From assembly GCF_030160295.1 (NCBI RefSeq), contig NZ_BSOB01000061.1:664-64663 (forward strand): a stretch of 64,000 bases of DNA, written 5' to 3'. Below, piece by piece: positions 55,495-63,862 of the stretch. The notes beneath the pieces are model-generated. The model was not told the origin of the DNA. It was given only the letters and a program-made list of their open reading frames with translations, and did no database searches. The translations under genes were made by a program, and so were the position numbers. Numbering within the stretch: position 1 is the stretch's first letter; every line of letters starts with the position of its first letter. This stretch comes from Dyella acidisoli (GTDB lineage: Bacteria; Pseudomonadota; Gammaproteobacteria; Xanthomonadales; Rhodanobacteraceae).

Positions 55495-56043
55495 ATGCCG
55501 ACGGCCGAACAGTTAGCTCAGGCACAGCGGTTTCGACAAGCTTACACGTCCGCCAACTTACCGGAGCGTTTCAACGAAACGGAAGTTCCGAGGGATTTGT
55601 GGAGGGGAATGAAAGCCTCACGGTTCGCGGAATTGAACGGCGATATGGAACGGGTCAAGGCCGAATCGCTTGAGGCTCGCATAGAGAGAACTATTCTCTC
55701 CGCAGATGGAAAAGTTGCATTCCGATCAGTCGATGTGGAAATCGACATGTCTAGGGGAACTCCTTGGGTTTTGGGCTGCAGCACCATGCGTGGTGGCGGT
55801 AAGCATTGGGGGATTTCCTTATTTGACAGAGTTCCCTCCTATGCGCTCAATGATGGCTGGAGACATTTGAAACTCCCTGCTGGTACTCCGATCCCTGAGC
55901 CACTGGTGGTTACTCAAGACTCAGCCAAGCAGGGGAAATCTAACCACTACACGATCGCTCCGAAGTGGGACATGCCGCTCGGACTTTATATGGAATGGCT
56001 GTCCGTTATGGCAAAGCGCATTACGACATGGACCAATGTATGA
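55495..56043 (+). CDS. Tse2-like ADP-ribosyltransferase-fold toxin
   Basis: A 182-residue protein whose second half matches the pattern of the Pseudomonas aeruginosa T6SS effector Tse2: GISLFDRV...LPAGTPIPEPLVVTQDS...HYTIAPKWDM against GTSVFDRA...IPDGTDIPPDLKVKQDS...HYTIMPAKPM. The segment LWRGMK near residue 35 lines up with LYRAVF of Tse2. Tse2 is a cytoplasm-acting NAD-dependent toxin. I chose the ATG at 55495 because AGAGGG lies six bases upstream; an ATG at 55477 is in frame. The following gene resembles Tsi2. Base composition is lower in GC than the core genes. I read this by eye, so the family call needs a profile search. Confidence 0.75.
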   Translation: MPTAEQLAQAQRFRQAYTSANLPERFNETEVPRDLWRGMKASRFAELNGDMERVKAESLEARIERTILSADGKVAFRSVDVEIDMSRGTPWVLGCSTMRGGGKHWGISLFDRVPSYALNDGWRHLKLPAGTPIPEPLVVTQDSAKQGKSNHYTIAPKWDMPLGLYMEWLSVMAKRITTWTNV

Positions 56044-56309
56044 GCTCAAATATGCTAAACAAAAATACCCTGCTGCATTCCATACAGTGCGTGGAGGCGA
56101 TGTCTCGTCTTATGGAGGAATACCTCGCCTCACCTATGGCAACTGATGTCGACCGCGAGGCTTTCGGTGAGCTTTTGATGGATTTCGACAGCGTTGTCGA
56201 CAATTTGACAACTGTCTATGAAGAAGCGCGAGGCGGTGACGAGCACTTTCCGGCTGCAGAAGAATTGACCGGTGCATTCAGTCAATTTGCGCTGATGCGA
56301 AAGTCCTGA
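56040..56309 (+). CDS. Tsi2-like immunity protein
   Basis: An 89-residue acidic helical protein whose start overlaps the toxin stop (ATGA). It follows the Tsi2 pattern: NTLLHSIQCVEAMSR...FGELLMDFDSVVDNLTTVYEEARG against QTLMVAIQCVAARTR...LEQLLVGYDLAADDLKNAYEQALG. Tsi2 binds Tse2 and blocks it in the producing cell. The order toxin-immunity with overlap fits. A shorter start at 56052 is possible. Confidence 0.75.
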   Translation: MSSNMLNKNTLLHSIQCVEAMSRLMEEYLASPMATDVDREAFGELLMDFDSVVDNLTTVYEEARGGDEHFPAAEELTGAFSQFALMRKS

Positions 56310-56395
56310 GTGATCTGGCTATCCCGGAAGACAACCAAGTTCGCTATCGATACGTTGGCCGCGATGTTGACTAGAACGGGTAACCAAATAAAGAC

Positions 56396-56417
56396 AAAGG
56401 CCGCGTAAGCGGCCTTT
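56396..56417. terminator. Hairpin after the toxin-immunity pair
   Basis: AAAGGCCGC-GTAA-GCGGCCTTT, a perfect hairpin with a short T-run, between the Tsi2-like gene and the convergent AlpA-like gene. It could stop transcription from either side. Confidence 0.75.
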
Positions 56418-56461
56418 GATCCATTGCATTGGTACGGTGATAGGTACGGAAAAGCCAGTTC

Positions 56462-56722
56462 TTATGCGGGGTGCGTGGCATTAAAAGAAATTGCACCCCC
56501 AAATGTACCCCCAGAAGTGGTTGGCTTGCTGGTGATCCATGCCTCTACCTCAGCCGCGAGCCATGCAACGGTGCTCCCGTTGGGAGTGAGTGATCGAGGG
56601 CGAGGGAACTGGTCCTGCCGCATCCAACGGTAAAGCGTAGCGCGTGATATGCCGACGCGTGCGAGTACGGCTGGCAGACGGAGGAGGGAAGATGTAGGGG
56701 TAAGGGCAGCAGCGTGTGTCAT
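56462..56722 (-). CDS. AlpA-type helix-turn-helix regulator
   Basis: An 86-residue protein with a MerR-like winged helix (about residues 12-66): LLRLPAVLARVGISRATLYRWM followed by DQFPRPRSL and AWLAAEVEAWI. AlpA-like proteins regulate integrase and excision genes of prophages and integrative islands. No integrase gene is in the window, so this may be a relic. The sequence around it holds GTACCCCC-type stretches common next to integrase genes, which I note but cannot interpret as an att site. Confidence 0.82.
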   Translation of the reverse strand: MTHAAALTPTSSLLRLPAVLARVGISRATLYRWMRQDQFPRPRSLTPNGSTVAWLAAEVEAWITSKPTTSGGTFGGAISFNATHPA

Positions 56723-57033
56723 CTAATGAGTGTCCGTTGTTGCACGACATGACGACGGCTAATGTGCTGGCCGTGTCGACGTGCTTTCTGTGGGATGTAA
56801 TGAGAAAGTGGGGGTACCGGGGGTGATCGGTCGTGTGCTGACCGTCTGATACCCCTTCGGAAATTTGCGGCGAACATTTCAGGGGCCGTTTCGCAGGCCA
56901 TCAGTTCGCGGTTGGATGCCCGGTGTGCTGCGGCAGGGTGACCGCCAGGGCATGGAACGCTCGGTGATTCCTGTTCCAATGGAACACCTGAGACGAAACA
57001 GGAAGTGGCTACACAGAGCCGTTCCCTTGAGGA
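56723..57033. other. Region between AlpA and ParB-like genes
   Basis: About 310 bases. A minus-strand open frame (56719-56979) has no recognisable domain and a proline/arginine composition that suggests it is not coding. Nothing else was seen. Confidence 0.35.
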
Positions 57034-57891
57034 TCAGAAGTCGTCGTTCTCGTAGGTCTCGGCGGTCTCTTCCACAAAGTCCCGCGTATCCTGATTGGCC
57101 GCTTCAAGCTTCCTTTCGACCTCCAAGATCGTCATGGCAAACCTAACGACCTCTTGGGACGACGCTTTATCCATCAGTGCGCCGATCTTTCTCGCCAACT
57201 TCTCGGCTTCGTGCTGTATGTGCTGTTCGGCTGTCATCTTCTCTCTCATATCCTGCCAGCCTGCGCCCGCGTCGCGGACATACCGCCAGCGTGGAAAGTT
57301 CGTGCCCGGATCGAGCGCGTCGGGATGCCAGTCCTTCGGGTTCACGTCAGGCAACTTGTGAAGCATGCGGTGGATGGTGCCAACGCTTACGCCGAAACGG
57401 CCGGAGACAGAGCGTCTGGATTCACCCTTCGGCAGCTTAGCTGTGCCAGGTTCGGTGATGGCTGCGAGGTACTGCCACGCTGCATCCCGTTGTTGCTCCG
57501 GGTGCATCTCTAGTGCTCTGCCGGAACAATTGACCAACTTGGAGATCAGCACGGCCCGTTGGTGGTCCATCGGCATCACTCGGACCGGAATGGTCTCGCG
57601 TTTTGCCCGCTGATATGCCACGAGCCGGTGGTGTCCATCGACGACCAACAATTGCCCATCGATATCTGCGGCGAGCAAGGGCTCCAGTTGGACATCTCTG
57701 GAAGCCTTCAGAGCTAGTAGTAGCCCTCCGATGCGTTCCTCGCTGCGGTTCTTTATCCGATCCTTCTCTCTATAAGGCACCATACGTGGATCGCGAGGCT
57801 GTAGGGCTTCATCGGTCTTCAACTCGGTCAATGGGACATGACGGACCTTGGCGACCTGAAGGCGCTGAAGGGCCTGCTCAATGGTCATCAC
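57034..57891 (-). CDS. ParB/Srx-domain protein with helix-turn-helix
   Basis: A 285-residue protein with a ParB-type N-terminal domain (about residues 15-125; the signature VVDGHHRLVAYQRAKRETIPV is held in pieces: VVDGHHRLVAY and IPVRVM) followed by an HTH segment (SRRSVSGRFGVSVGTIHRML, about 160-180) and a helical acidic C-terminus. Such stand-alone ParB-like proteins occur in prophages and integrative elements as partition or regulatory factors. A small gene overlaps its start upstream. The chromosomal parABS genes are not here. Confidence 0.8.
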   Translation of the reverse strand: MMTIEQALQRLQVAKVRHVPLTELKTDEALQPRDPRMVPYREKDRIKNRSEERIGGLLLALKASRDVQLEPLLAADIDGQLLVVDGHHRLVAYQRAKRETIPVRVMPMDHQRAVLISKLVNCSGRALEMHPEQQRDAAWQYLAAITEPGTAKLPKGESRRSVSGRFGVSVGTIHRMLHKLPDVNPKDWHPDALDPGTNFPRWRYVRDAGAGWQDMREKMTAEQHIQHEAEKLARKIGALMDKASSQEVVRFAMTILEVERKLEAANQDTRDFVEETAETYENDDF

Positions 57892-58094
57892 ACCTCTCGC
57901 AACTCGGGATGCGTATGGATCAGGTACTTCAACACCTCAGCGTTACTGGTATCGCGCCGAATGCGACTCTCCAGCTTCCGTTGGAAATGCTTGAGCAGGT
58001 CGAAGGTCGGCACATCGAAGGCAATGGTGCGGATGTTAAGCGGCTCGCACAGTGCGATAGCTGCTCCGAGATGCATAGGGTCGAAATCAATCAT
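57888..58094 (-). CDS. Small protein upstream of the ParB-like gene
   Basis: A 68-residue frame from the ATG at 58094 (MIDFDPMHLGAAIALC) to a stop overlapping the ParB start. It has a hydrophobic beta segment followed by a charged helix with TFDLLKHFQRKLESRIRRDTS, resembling a small DNA-associated accessory protein. I do not recognise a family. The ATGA overlap with the ParB-like gene supports its being real. Confidence 0.5.
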   Translation of the reverse strand: MIDFDPMHLGAAIALCEPLNIRTIAFDVPTFDLLKHFQRKLESRIRRDTSNAEVLKYLIHTHPELREV

Positions 58095-58151
58095 GCGTCT
58101 AAGGTCTCTCGTGGTGGTGGGTAGGGACGGATGTGCCCGAAGGACAGGCAC

Positions 58152-58534
58152 GGCAAAGCGCCGGGAGGGTTTCAGCTTTCCTCTCGGTTCTTGGTCAGTC
58201 GTGAGTTGCTTTCAGCAGCCGGCTTGCTGGGGCTTTCTATCTAGGTTGGCGGTTATACCCCGTATCACTGGGCATCATTCGGAAGCACTGAGGGGCGGCA
58301 GGTCTCATTTCTCCTCTGCTTGTGGTTATACCCCTGGATGTCTTGCGGAACGACATGAAGCGCATGCCCCTCTTGGGGTACTGCAAGGGCCGAAGGTGGC
58401 CGCTTAGGACGACGCAAGGCACGTAGTCCATGATCTGACAGGTATGTAGGCATATTCCTACATGCGTTGTGGCGTCGATGCCTGTCACACATTTGCCCGA
58501 AGGTCATCACGGATCATTCACGCCCGACGCGGCT
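58152..58534. other. Accessory intergenic region with direct repeats
   Basis: About 380 bases between the ParB-like pair and the RHS locus. GGTTATACCCC occurs twice, about 70 bases apart (near 58250 and 58324). A perfect inverted repeat ATGTAGG-CATATT-CCTACAT is at 58444-58463. No gene was recognised. Confidence 0.45.
58444..58463. promoter_or_regulatory. RcsAB-box-like inverted repeat upstream of the RHS locus
   Basis: ATGTAGG and CCTACAT, perfect 7-bp arms around CATATT. The inner 14 bases TAGGCATATTCCTA match 12 of 14 positions of the E. coli RcsAB box TAAGAATATTCCTA. It may be a binding site for an RcsB-type regulator such as the one at 23.9 kb, or for a phage-type repressor; the first is only a hypothesis. 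Confidence 0.45.
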
Positions 58535-58726
58535 ATGGTCCGACAATTGACAATGCACGGGTTACAGGGGACTACAGGGGCTTCATTTCGACGCGTCGCG
58601 CTGGTGCTTTGCACTGGCTTCCTGTGGGTTATGTTCGCTGCCTCCGCTGCGGTGGGGCGTCCGGTCGAATTGGCTCGGCAGACCCTCGACAACTACAGCG
58701 GCGCGAACTGCAGGCTCAGTCAATGA
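58535..58726 (+). pseudogene. Signal-peptide fragment joined to an RHS-core tail
   Basis: A 63-residue frame (start ATG 58535) with a hydrophobic signal-like run VALVLCTGFLWVMFAASAA, followed by LARQTLDNYSGANC and a stop. The last part matches LVQTLDNYNGTN at the end of the first RHS gene (61.28 kb). It looks like a very short remnant of an earlier RHS unit, with the core deleted. Confidence 0.55.
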
Positions 58727-58797
58727 CGTTTTCTTCGAGAGTTTCAAGTCAAACGGAATAAGTCGAATCGGTGCAGGTGTATTGCCAGGAGCAACAA

Positions 58798-61305
58798 ATG
58801 AAATGGTCTATACGTAAGTGGCTGGTCGTTCTTGCTGGCCTGCTGCTGATAGGGATGTCGTTGGGGGTTTTCGCCAACCATGCGCCCATTTCCTATTTTT
58901 CCAGCAGCAATTACCTGCAGGACACGACGAAGGATCGCTATCCGACTGCGATGGCGGCCTTGCAGTCGGGGTGGTACGTAACAAATTACTGCCCGAATGG
59001 TGGGTATTACGACGTGCTGCTCGGTGCCGAGCCCGATCCCAATTCACCAGGCAATGGATATGCGGTTGGTGCGCTATGGACGCCGTATTCGAAGCGCCTT
59101 GGCTGTGATGGGCATCTGATCGCGAGCGCTCAGTACAATATGGATTCCTACATGGAGCAATGGACAGCTTGCTCTGCGACTACGGTCCAAAGTCGATATC
59201 CAGGTTTTCCGTGCACTTCGCCCACTGGAGTCGATCCTGACAAAAGTCGCGGCCGAGTCGTTTCACCCAATTGTGCTTGTGGTGACCCCATCGATCCCGC
59301 CACAGGCAACGCGTACCTCATCAAGACCGAATATCGCGGTGTTGGTCCATTTCCCTTGGAAGTCGCCTGGACTTACAACAGCTCCGGCGTCAGCGCCACG
59401 ACCTCTCCCACAGAACAGATTCTAGGTGCCAACCGGACGCTCAACTACCTTCGTAGCGTGCGCGTCTATAGCCAGTCAGCCAATAACCTTGTGTCGGCAT
59501 ACCTAACCCGCGATGACGGCAAGACGTACATAGCTGACTTCGCCAATGGCGTCTGGACGCTGGATGCTGATGTTGATGGTGCGCTGACCTCAACGCAGGA
59601 CGACAACGGCAACTTCACAGGCTTCAGCTATCTCAACAACCTCGGTCAGACGGAGGCGTATAGCAGCTCGGGTGATCTGGTGTCGATTACGGATCGAAAC
59701 GGATTTCAGCAAACGCTGACGCGCAACAGCAAGAATCAAATCACCAGCGCGCAGGACAGTTTGGGGCGTACGTTGGCCTTCGCGTATGACAGTGCGGGCC
59801 GCCTGTCGCAGGTCACCCAGCCGGACGGTGGCTTGATCACGTTCGCTTACGACAGCAATAACAACCTCCAAAAGGTCACTTATCCCGACAATAAGTCCAT
59901 TCAGTACAACTACGGCGAGTCCGCTTATACCTCCGGCGCGACGCTTCCGCACGCACTCACCAGCATTGTGGATGAGAACGGGGTGACCTACGACACCACC
60001 ACGTATAACAACAATGGGTTGGCGACCGCTAATGCGTTGGTTGGAAACGTTGCTAACTATGCGCTCAGCTACCAGCTATCGCAGTCCGCCGTAACGACGG
60101 CAACCATCACCGATCCGCTTGGTGCGACGTCGACGGTCAATTTTCAACCTAGCTTGGGACTGAACCGACCGTTGAAGCAGTCGAGTTCCTGTTCGAACTG
60201 CGTCACGCTCACGGATAACTATACCTTTGGAAGTAACGGCCAAGTCGCAACCCATACCGACGGGCGCGGAAACATCGCTTCGTATGCCTACGACAATGCG
60301 GCATTGCTTACACAGCGTATTGATGCGCAGAGCAGCTCTGTCCAACGTACTACAGCGTTTACGTGGAACGACACACTTCGCTTACCTTTGACGCGTACTG
60401 TCAGCAATGCCAGTGGCGATGTCGTCAACAACTCCCAATGGGTCTACAACAGCATCGGCCAAACGTTGGCTCGCTGCGAGATTGATCCTGCCAACAGCGC
60501 TGCCGCCGGCTACGCCTGCTCCAACACTGGCACCGTACCGGCAGGAGTGCGCCGTTGGACTTACAGTTACTGCACGGCCGTTGATACCACGCAATGCCCC
60601 ATCGTTGGGTTGACGCTAACGGTTACCGGCCCACGTACCGACATCACGCAGACCACCGCCTATAGCTACTACCTGACCAGTAGCGCGACGAACTGCGGTA
60701 CGCCCGGCGCCGCGTGCCACCAAGCCGGTGATTTGCGTACGGTTACAGATGTCTCGGGCCATGTGACCACCGTCGCTTCCTATGATGCAGATGGTCGTGT
60801 TACACGCCTTACCGATCCCAATGGCGTCAACACCGATCTCACCTATACCCCGCGCGGTTGGCTGGCCTCACGTGCTGTGGGCGGTGCACAGACGACCTTG
60901 GGCTATACCGCTTACGGTGCTGTACAGACTGTCACTGATCCCGACGGCACCAAGACCACCTACGGTTACGACGCGGCGCATCGTCTGACGAAAATCACCG
61001 ATGCCCAAGGCAACTATGTCCAATACACGCTCGATGCGGCAGGCAACAAGACCGCCGAACAGGTCTACGACTCCACCGGCACGCTGCATAAGAGCCTGAG
61101 CCGTACCTTCAACACGCTGGGTCAGCTCACCAAGGTCATGGACGGCCTCAGCCATACCGTGTTTGACGCCAGCGCCAGCGGAAGCTACGACGCCAACGGC
61201 AATCTGATTCAAAGCGCCGATGGCTTGGGCATCCAGCGCCAGATGGGCTATGACGCCCTGAACCGCCTCGTGCAGACCCTCGACAATTACAACGGCACGA
61301 ACTGA
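58798..61305 (+). CDS. Secreted RHS/YD-repeat protein, N-terminal half
   Basis: An 835-residue protein. Residues 1-27 form a signal peptide (WLVVLAGLLLIGMSLGVF). A DUF6531-like segment (CGDPIDPATGNAYLIKTEY, about residue 165) precedes about 20 YD repeats such as TYNSSG, FAYDSAGRLSQVTQP and YGYDAAHRLTKITDAQG. It stops at LVQTLDNYNGTN, in the middle of what is one continuous core in many relatives; the next gene resumes the core. I chose the ATG at 58798 (AGGAG seven bases upstream) over the GTG at 58771. Confidence 0.85.
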   Translation: MKWSIRKWLVVLAGLLLIGMSLGVFANHAPISYFSSSNYLQDTTKDRYPTAMAALQSGWYVTNYCPNGGYYDVLLGAEPDPNSPGNGYAVGALWTPYSKRLGCDGHLIASAQYNMDSYMEQWTACSATTVQSRYPGFPCTSPTGVDPDKSRGRVVSPNCACGDPIDPATGNAYLIKTEYRGVGPFPLEVAWTYNSSGVSATTSPTEQILGANRTLNYLRSVRVYSQSANNLVSAYLTRDDGKTYIADFANGVWTLDADVDGALTSTQDDNGNFTGFSYLNNLGQTEAYSSSGDLVSITDRNGFQQTLTRNSKNQITSAQDSLGRTLAFAYDSAGRLSQVTQPDGGLITFAYDSNNNLQKVTYPDNKSIQYNYGESAYTSGATLPHALTSIVDENGVTYDTTTYNNNGLATANALVGNVANYALSYQLSQSAVTTATITDPLGATSTVNFQPSLGLNRPLKQSSSCSNCVTLTDNYTFGSNGQVATHTDGRGNIASYAYDNAALLTQRIDAQSSSVQRTTAFTWNDTLRLPLTRTVSNASGDVVNNSQWVYNSIGQTLARCEIDPANSAAAGYACSNTGTVPAGVRRWTYSYCTAVDTTQCPIVGLTLTVTGPRTDITQTTAYSYYLTSSATNCGTPGAACHQAGDLRTVTDVSGHVTTVASYDADGRVTRLTDPNGVNTDLTYTPRGWLASRAVGGAQTTLGYTAYGAVQTVTDPDGTKTTYGYDAAHRLTKITDAQGNYVQYTLDAAGNKTAEQVYDSTGTLHKSLSRTFNTLGQLTKVMDGLSHTVFDASASGSYDANGNLIQSADGLGIQRQMGYDALNRLVQTLDNYNGTN

Positions 61306-61402
61306 CAGGGGCTCGGCCATGGATTACGCAAGGATGTTTTCTGTGCCATCCCAGAACACGGATGGGCAACGTAGCAAACGGGCAGTGAAAGGAGCGGGAA
61401 GC

Positions 61403-63481
61403 ATGAGGACGAATGCCAAGACGCGTCGTGGTGGCGTCCCTGAAGGTGCGCTCATTGGTTTGATCTTGGCATTGTCCCTAGTAGGCAACGCCTCGTCAGT
61501 GATGGCTCAGACCGCCAACACCAAGACGACCTACACATACGATGCCCTGGACCGCGTCACCCAGGTCACTGATCCCAGCGGTCTGAATACCACCTATCAA
61601 TACGATGGATTGTCCGACCCGATCAGCATCACCAGCCCGGACAGTGGTGTCACTGCGCGCACCTATGATGCTGCCGGTAACGTGCTGACCGGCACCGATG
61701 CCAAGGGCAACACCGTCACCTACACCTATGACGTTCTGAATCGTCGCCTGAGCGCCAGCTACGCCGACAGTACCCAGAACATCACCTATACCTACGATGA
61801 GTCCAACAGCATCACGGGCTGTGCCGCGTCGTACCCCATCAATCATCTGACGCGTGTCGTGCAAAACGCCGTCACCACGATCTTCTGCTACAACGGCCAA
61901 GGCTTTGTGACCCAGGTCAGCCAGACGGTCAACGGCCACACGGATGTCACGAGCTACGCCCGCAGCCCCGCTGGCAGAATCCTCAACATCACACACCCGA
62001 GTGGCAATCAGGTGAACTACACCTATGACGCGAACGGTCGCGTCAGCGGTGTCACCGCCAGCACCGGCAGCGGCACCAGTACGCTGGTCAGCAACGTGAC
62101 CTATTTGCCGTTTGGGCCAGTCAGCGGCTATACGCTAGGCAATGGTCAGGCGGTCACGCGGACGTACGATGCCAATTACCGCCTGACGGACCTCATCAGT
62201 CCGGCGTTTACGCTGCACGTGGCGCGCGACGCGATGGGTGACATCACCGCCATCGGCAACAGCGCGGGTGCCAATCCGGCGACGGAGACGTACAGCTACG
62301 ACCCACTCTATCGTTTGACGGCGGTTACAGAGGCGGACGGCAGCACGCTTGAAAGCGTCACCTATAACCAAACGGGTGATCGTCTGAGCAAGGCCGGCAG
62401 CGGCTTGGCTACTGGTGCGTATAGCTACAACACCAATACCCATCAGCTCACTGCAACGGGCAATGCAGCACGTACGGTGGACGCCAACGGCAACACTACG
62501 GCGATATCGCAAGCCGGCAGCACGTATGGGTTCGGTTACAACGCGCAAAACAAGCTGATCTTGGCGCAGCTCAACCAGAGCACGACTGCGACCTACACAT
62601 ACAATGCAGATGACGAGCGCGTAGCGAAAACGGTCGCTGGAACGACAGAGCGCTACAACTATGGGGCAGATAGCCAGCTCTTGAGCGAGTACGGGGCGAC
62701 CAACCGAGAATACGTCTATCTTGGTGATATCCCTGTAGCCAACCTGGATACGCAAGGCGCCACTACATCGGTCACCTATGTGACTGCTGATCACTTAGGG
62801 GCGCCGAGAGCTGTTTCGGATAGCAGCGGTAACACGGTGTGGGCGTGGGCGTATCAAGGCAACCCGTGGGGCGAGCAACAGCCAACCAGCAGCGGCTACA
62901 CCTATAACCTGCGACTTCCGGGTCAGTATTTCGATTTAGAGACGGGATGGAATTACAACGGTGCACGCTACTACGACTCGGCAACTGGAAGATTTCCGCA
63001 ACCTGATCCCATTGGTCAAGCAGGTGGTTTGGGGTTGTACGTTTACGGGCTAAACAACCCCTTTATTTACTCAGATCCTGATGGGTTGTCGCCGAATTCG
63101 ATTTGGGGTGGGACGAATGGCAGCTCAGCAAATCGCACTTGTCCGGGTGTTGGCAAAGGTGGGAAAGATTGTGAAGAGCAGGCAGAAGAAGATGAGGCTA
63201 TATGTCGAAGCTTGCCGAACACAAATCGCGAGGAAAGTGCGATTCGCCGCAGATGCTGGGCAAGCGTGCAAGAGAGGTTCGGTGCCTGCGAGGCTGGTCG
63301 ACCACTACCTCCCTTGGTAACCTGGAGCGTGGCTGCACCGGATGCCCAGCCCTCGAATCAGAATCCGAACAATTCGAATCCAAATACGCATACGACACCG
63401 GTCTTGCCACTGTTTGAACCAACCCCAATTCCAACTCCGGCCCCAATGCCTATTTTTGAACCGGCTATTCCAATTCTTTGA
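61403..63481 (+). CDS. Secreted RHS/YD-repeat protein, C-terminal half with variable tip
   Basis: A 692-residue protein with its own signal peptide (ALIGLILALSLVGNASSVMA, start 61403 with GGAG eight bases upstream; 61319 is an alternative). YD repeats resume at TYTYDALDRVTQVTDPSGL and end with the RHS hallmark RYYDSATGRFPQPDPIGQAGG...SDPDGL (to about residue 561). The 130-residue tip has five cysteines (CEEQ, CRSLP, CWAS, FGACEAG) and a Pro/Asn-rich end. The tip would be the toxin or effector part; I do not recognise its activity. It is followed by small immunity-like genes. Confidence 0.85.
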   Translation: MRTNAKTRRGGVPEGALIGLILALSLVGNASSVMAQTANTKTTYTYDALDRVTQVTDPSGLNTTYQYDGLSDPISITSPDSGVTARTYDAAGNVLTGTDAKGNTVTYTYDVLNRRLSASYADSTQNITYTYDESNSITGCAASYPINHLTRVVQNAVTTIFCYNGQGFVTQVSQTVNGHTDVTSYARSPAGRILNITHPSGNQVNYTYDANGRVSGVTASTGSGTSTLVSNVTYLPFGPVSGYTLGNGQAVTRTYDANYRLTDLISPAFTLHVARDAMGDITAIGNSAGANPATETYSYDPLYRLTAVTEADGSTLESVTYNQTGDRLSKAGSGLATGAYSYNTNTHQLTATGNAARTVDANGNTTAISQAGSTYGFGYNAQNKLILAQLNQSTTATYTYNADDERVAKTVAGTTERYNYGADSQLLSEYGATNREYVYLGDIPVANLDTQGATTSVTYVTADHLGAPRAVSDSSGNTVWAWAYQGNPWGEQQPTSSGYTYNLRLPGQYFDLETGWNYNGARYYDSATGRFPQPDPIGQAGGLGLYVYGLNNPFIYSDPDGLSPNSIWGGTNGSSANRTCPGVGKGGKDCEEQAEEDEAICRSLPNTNREESAIRRRCWASVQERFGACEAGRPLPPLVTWSVAAPDAQPSNQNPNNSNPNTHTTPVLPLFEPTPIPTPAPMPIFEPAIPIL

Positions 63482-63498
63482 CCTCTGAGTACTGCCCG

Positions 63499-63819
63499 AT
63501 GAAGCTCGAAAAAGTTAACAGTGTCATTGCTAAACGAACCCTTCAGGCGAAGGATGGTCGCGAAATTGAAATAATTTTTGGAACGCCCGAAGAATTTCCG
63601 GATGGCAAAGACTTCTATTGTCCTTTTCAAGTTATCGGTTTGGGTGATGAAAGGGTTAGATACGCCGGTGGAGTTGATTCCATGCAAGCACTTCTCCTTG
63701 CATTGAAAAAGCTCTCCTATTACATCACCTCGCGGGATGAGGTGATGAATGGGGAGGTTCAGTGGCTGGGCGAACCCGATCTTGGGTTATTGCCTGCGTA
63801 TCAGGATGACCTGGACTGA
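63499..63819 (+). CDS. RHS-associated small immunity-like protein (DUF6968-like)
   Basis: A 106-residue protein 17 bases after the RHS stop. It has a beta-rich start (SVIAKRTLQAKDGREIEIIFG), then PFPDGKDFYCPFQVIGLGDERVRYAGG-like segments and SMQALLLALKKLSYY, which resemble DUF6968 proteins found behind RHS and other polymorphic toxins. Its position suggests immunity against the RHS tip; this is inference. The ATG at 63499 is chosen over the TTG at 63478. Confidence 0.7.
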   Translation: MKLEKVNSVIAKRTLQAKDGREIEIIFGTPEEFPDGKDFYCPFQVIGLGDERVRYAGGVDSMQALLLALKKLSYYITSRDEVMNGEVQWLGEPDLGLLPAYQDDLD

Positions 63820-63862
63820 AAGTAGCGCGGAAATTCAGGCTTTGGGAGATGCATAGAGGAAA

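Noticed and set aside
56719-56979. 86-codon frame between AlpA and ParB-like genes
   Set aside because: Overlaps the AlpA start and has an arginine/proline-rich composition without structure; probably not coding.
58250-58335. GGTTATACCCC direct repeats as attachment sites
   Set aside because: Only 11 bp and 75 bases apart, with no integrase and no tRNA; too weak to call.
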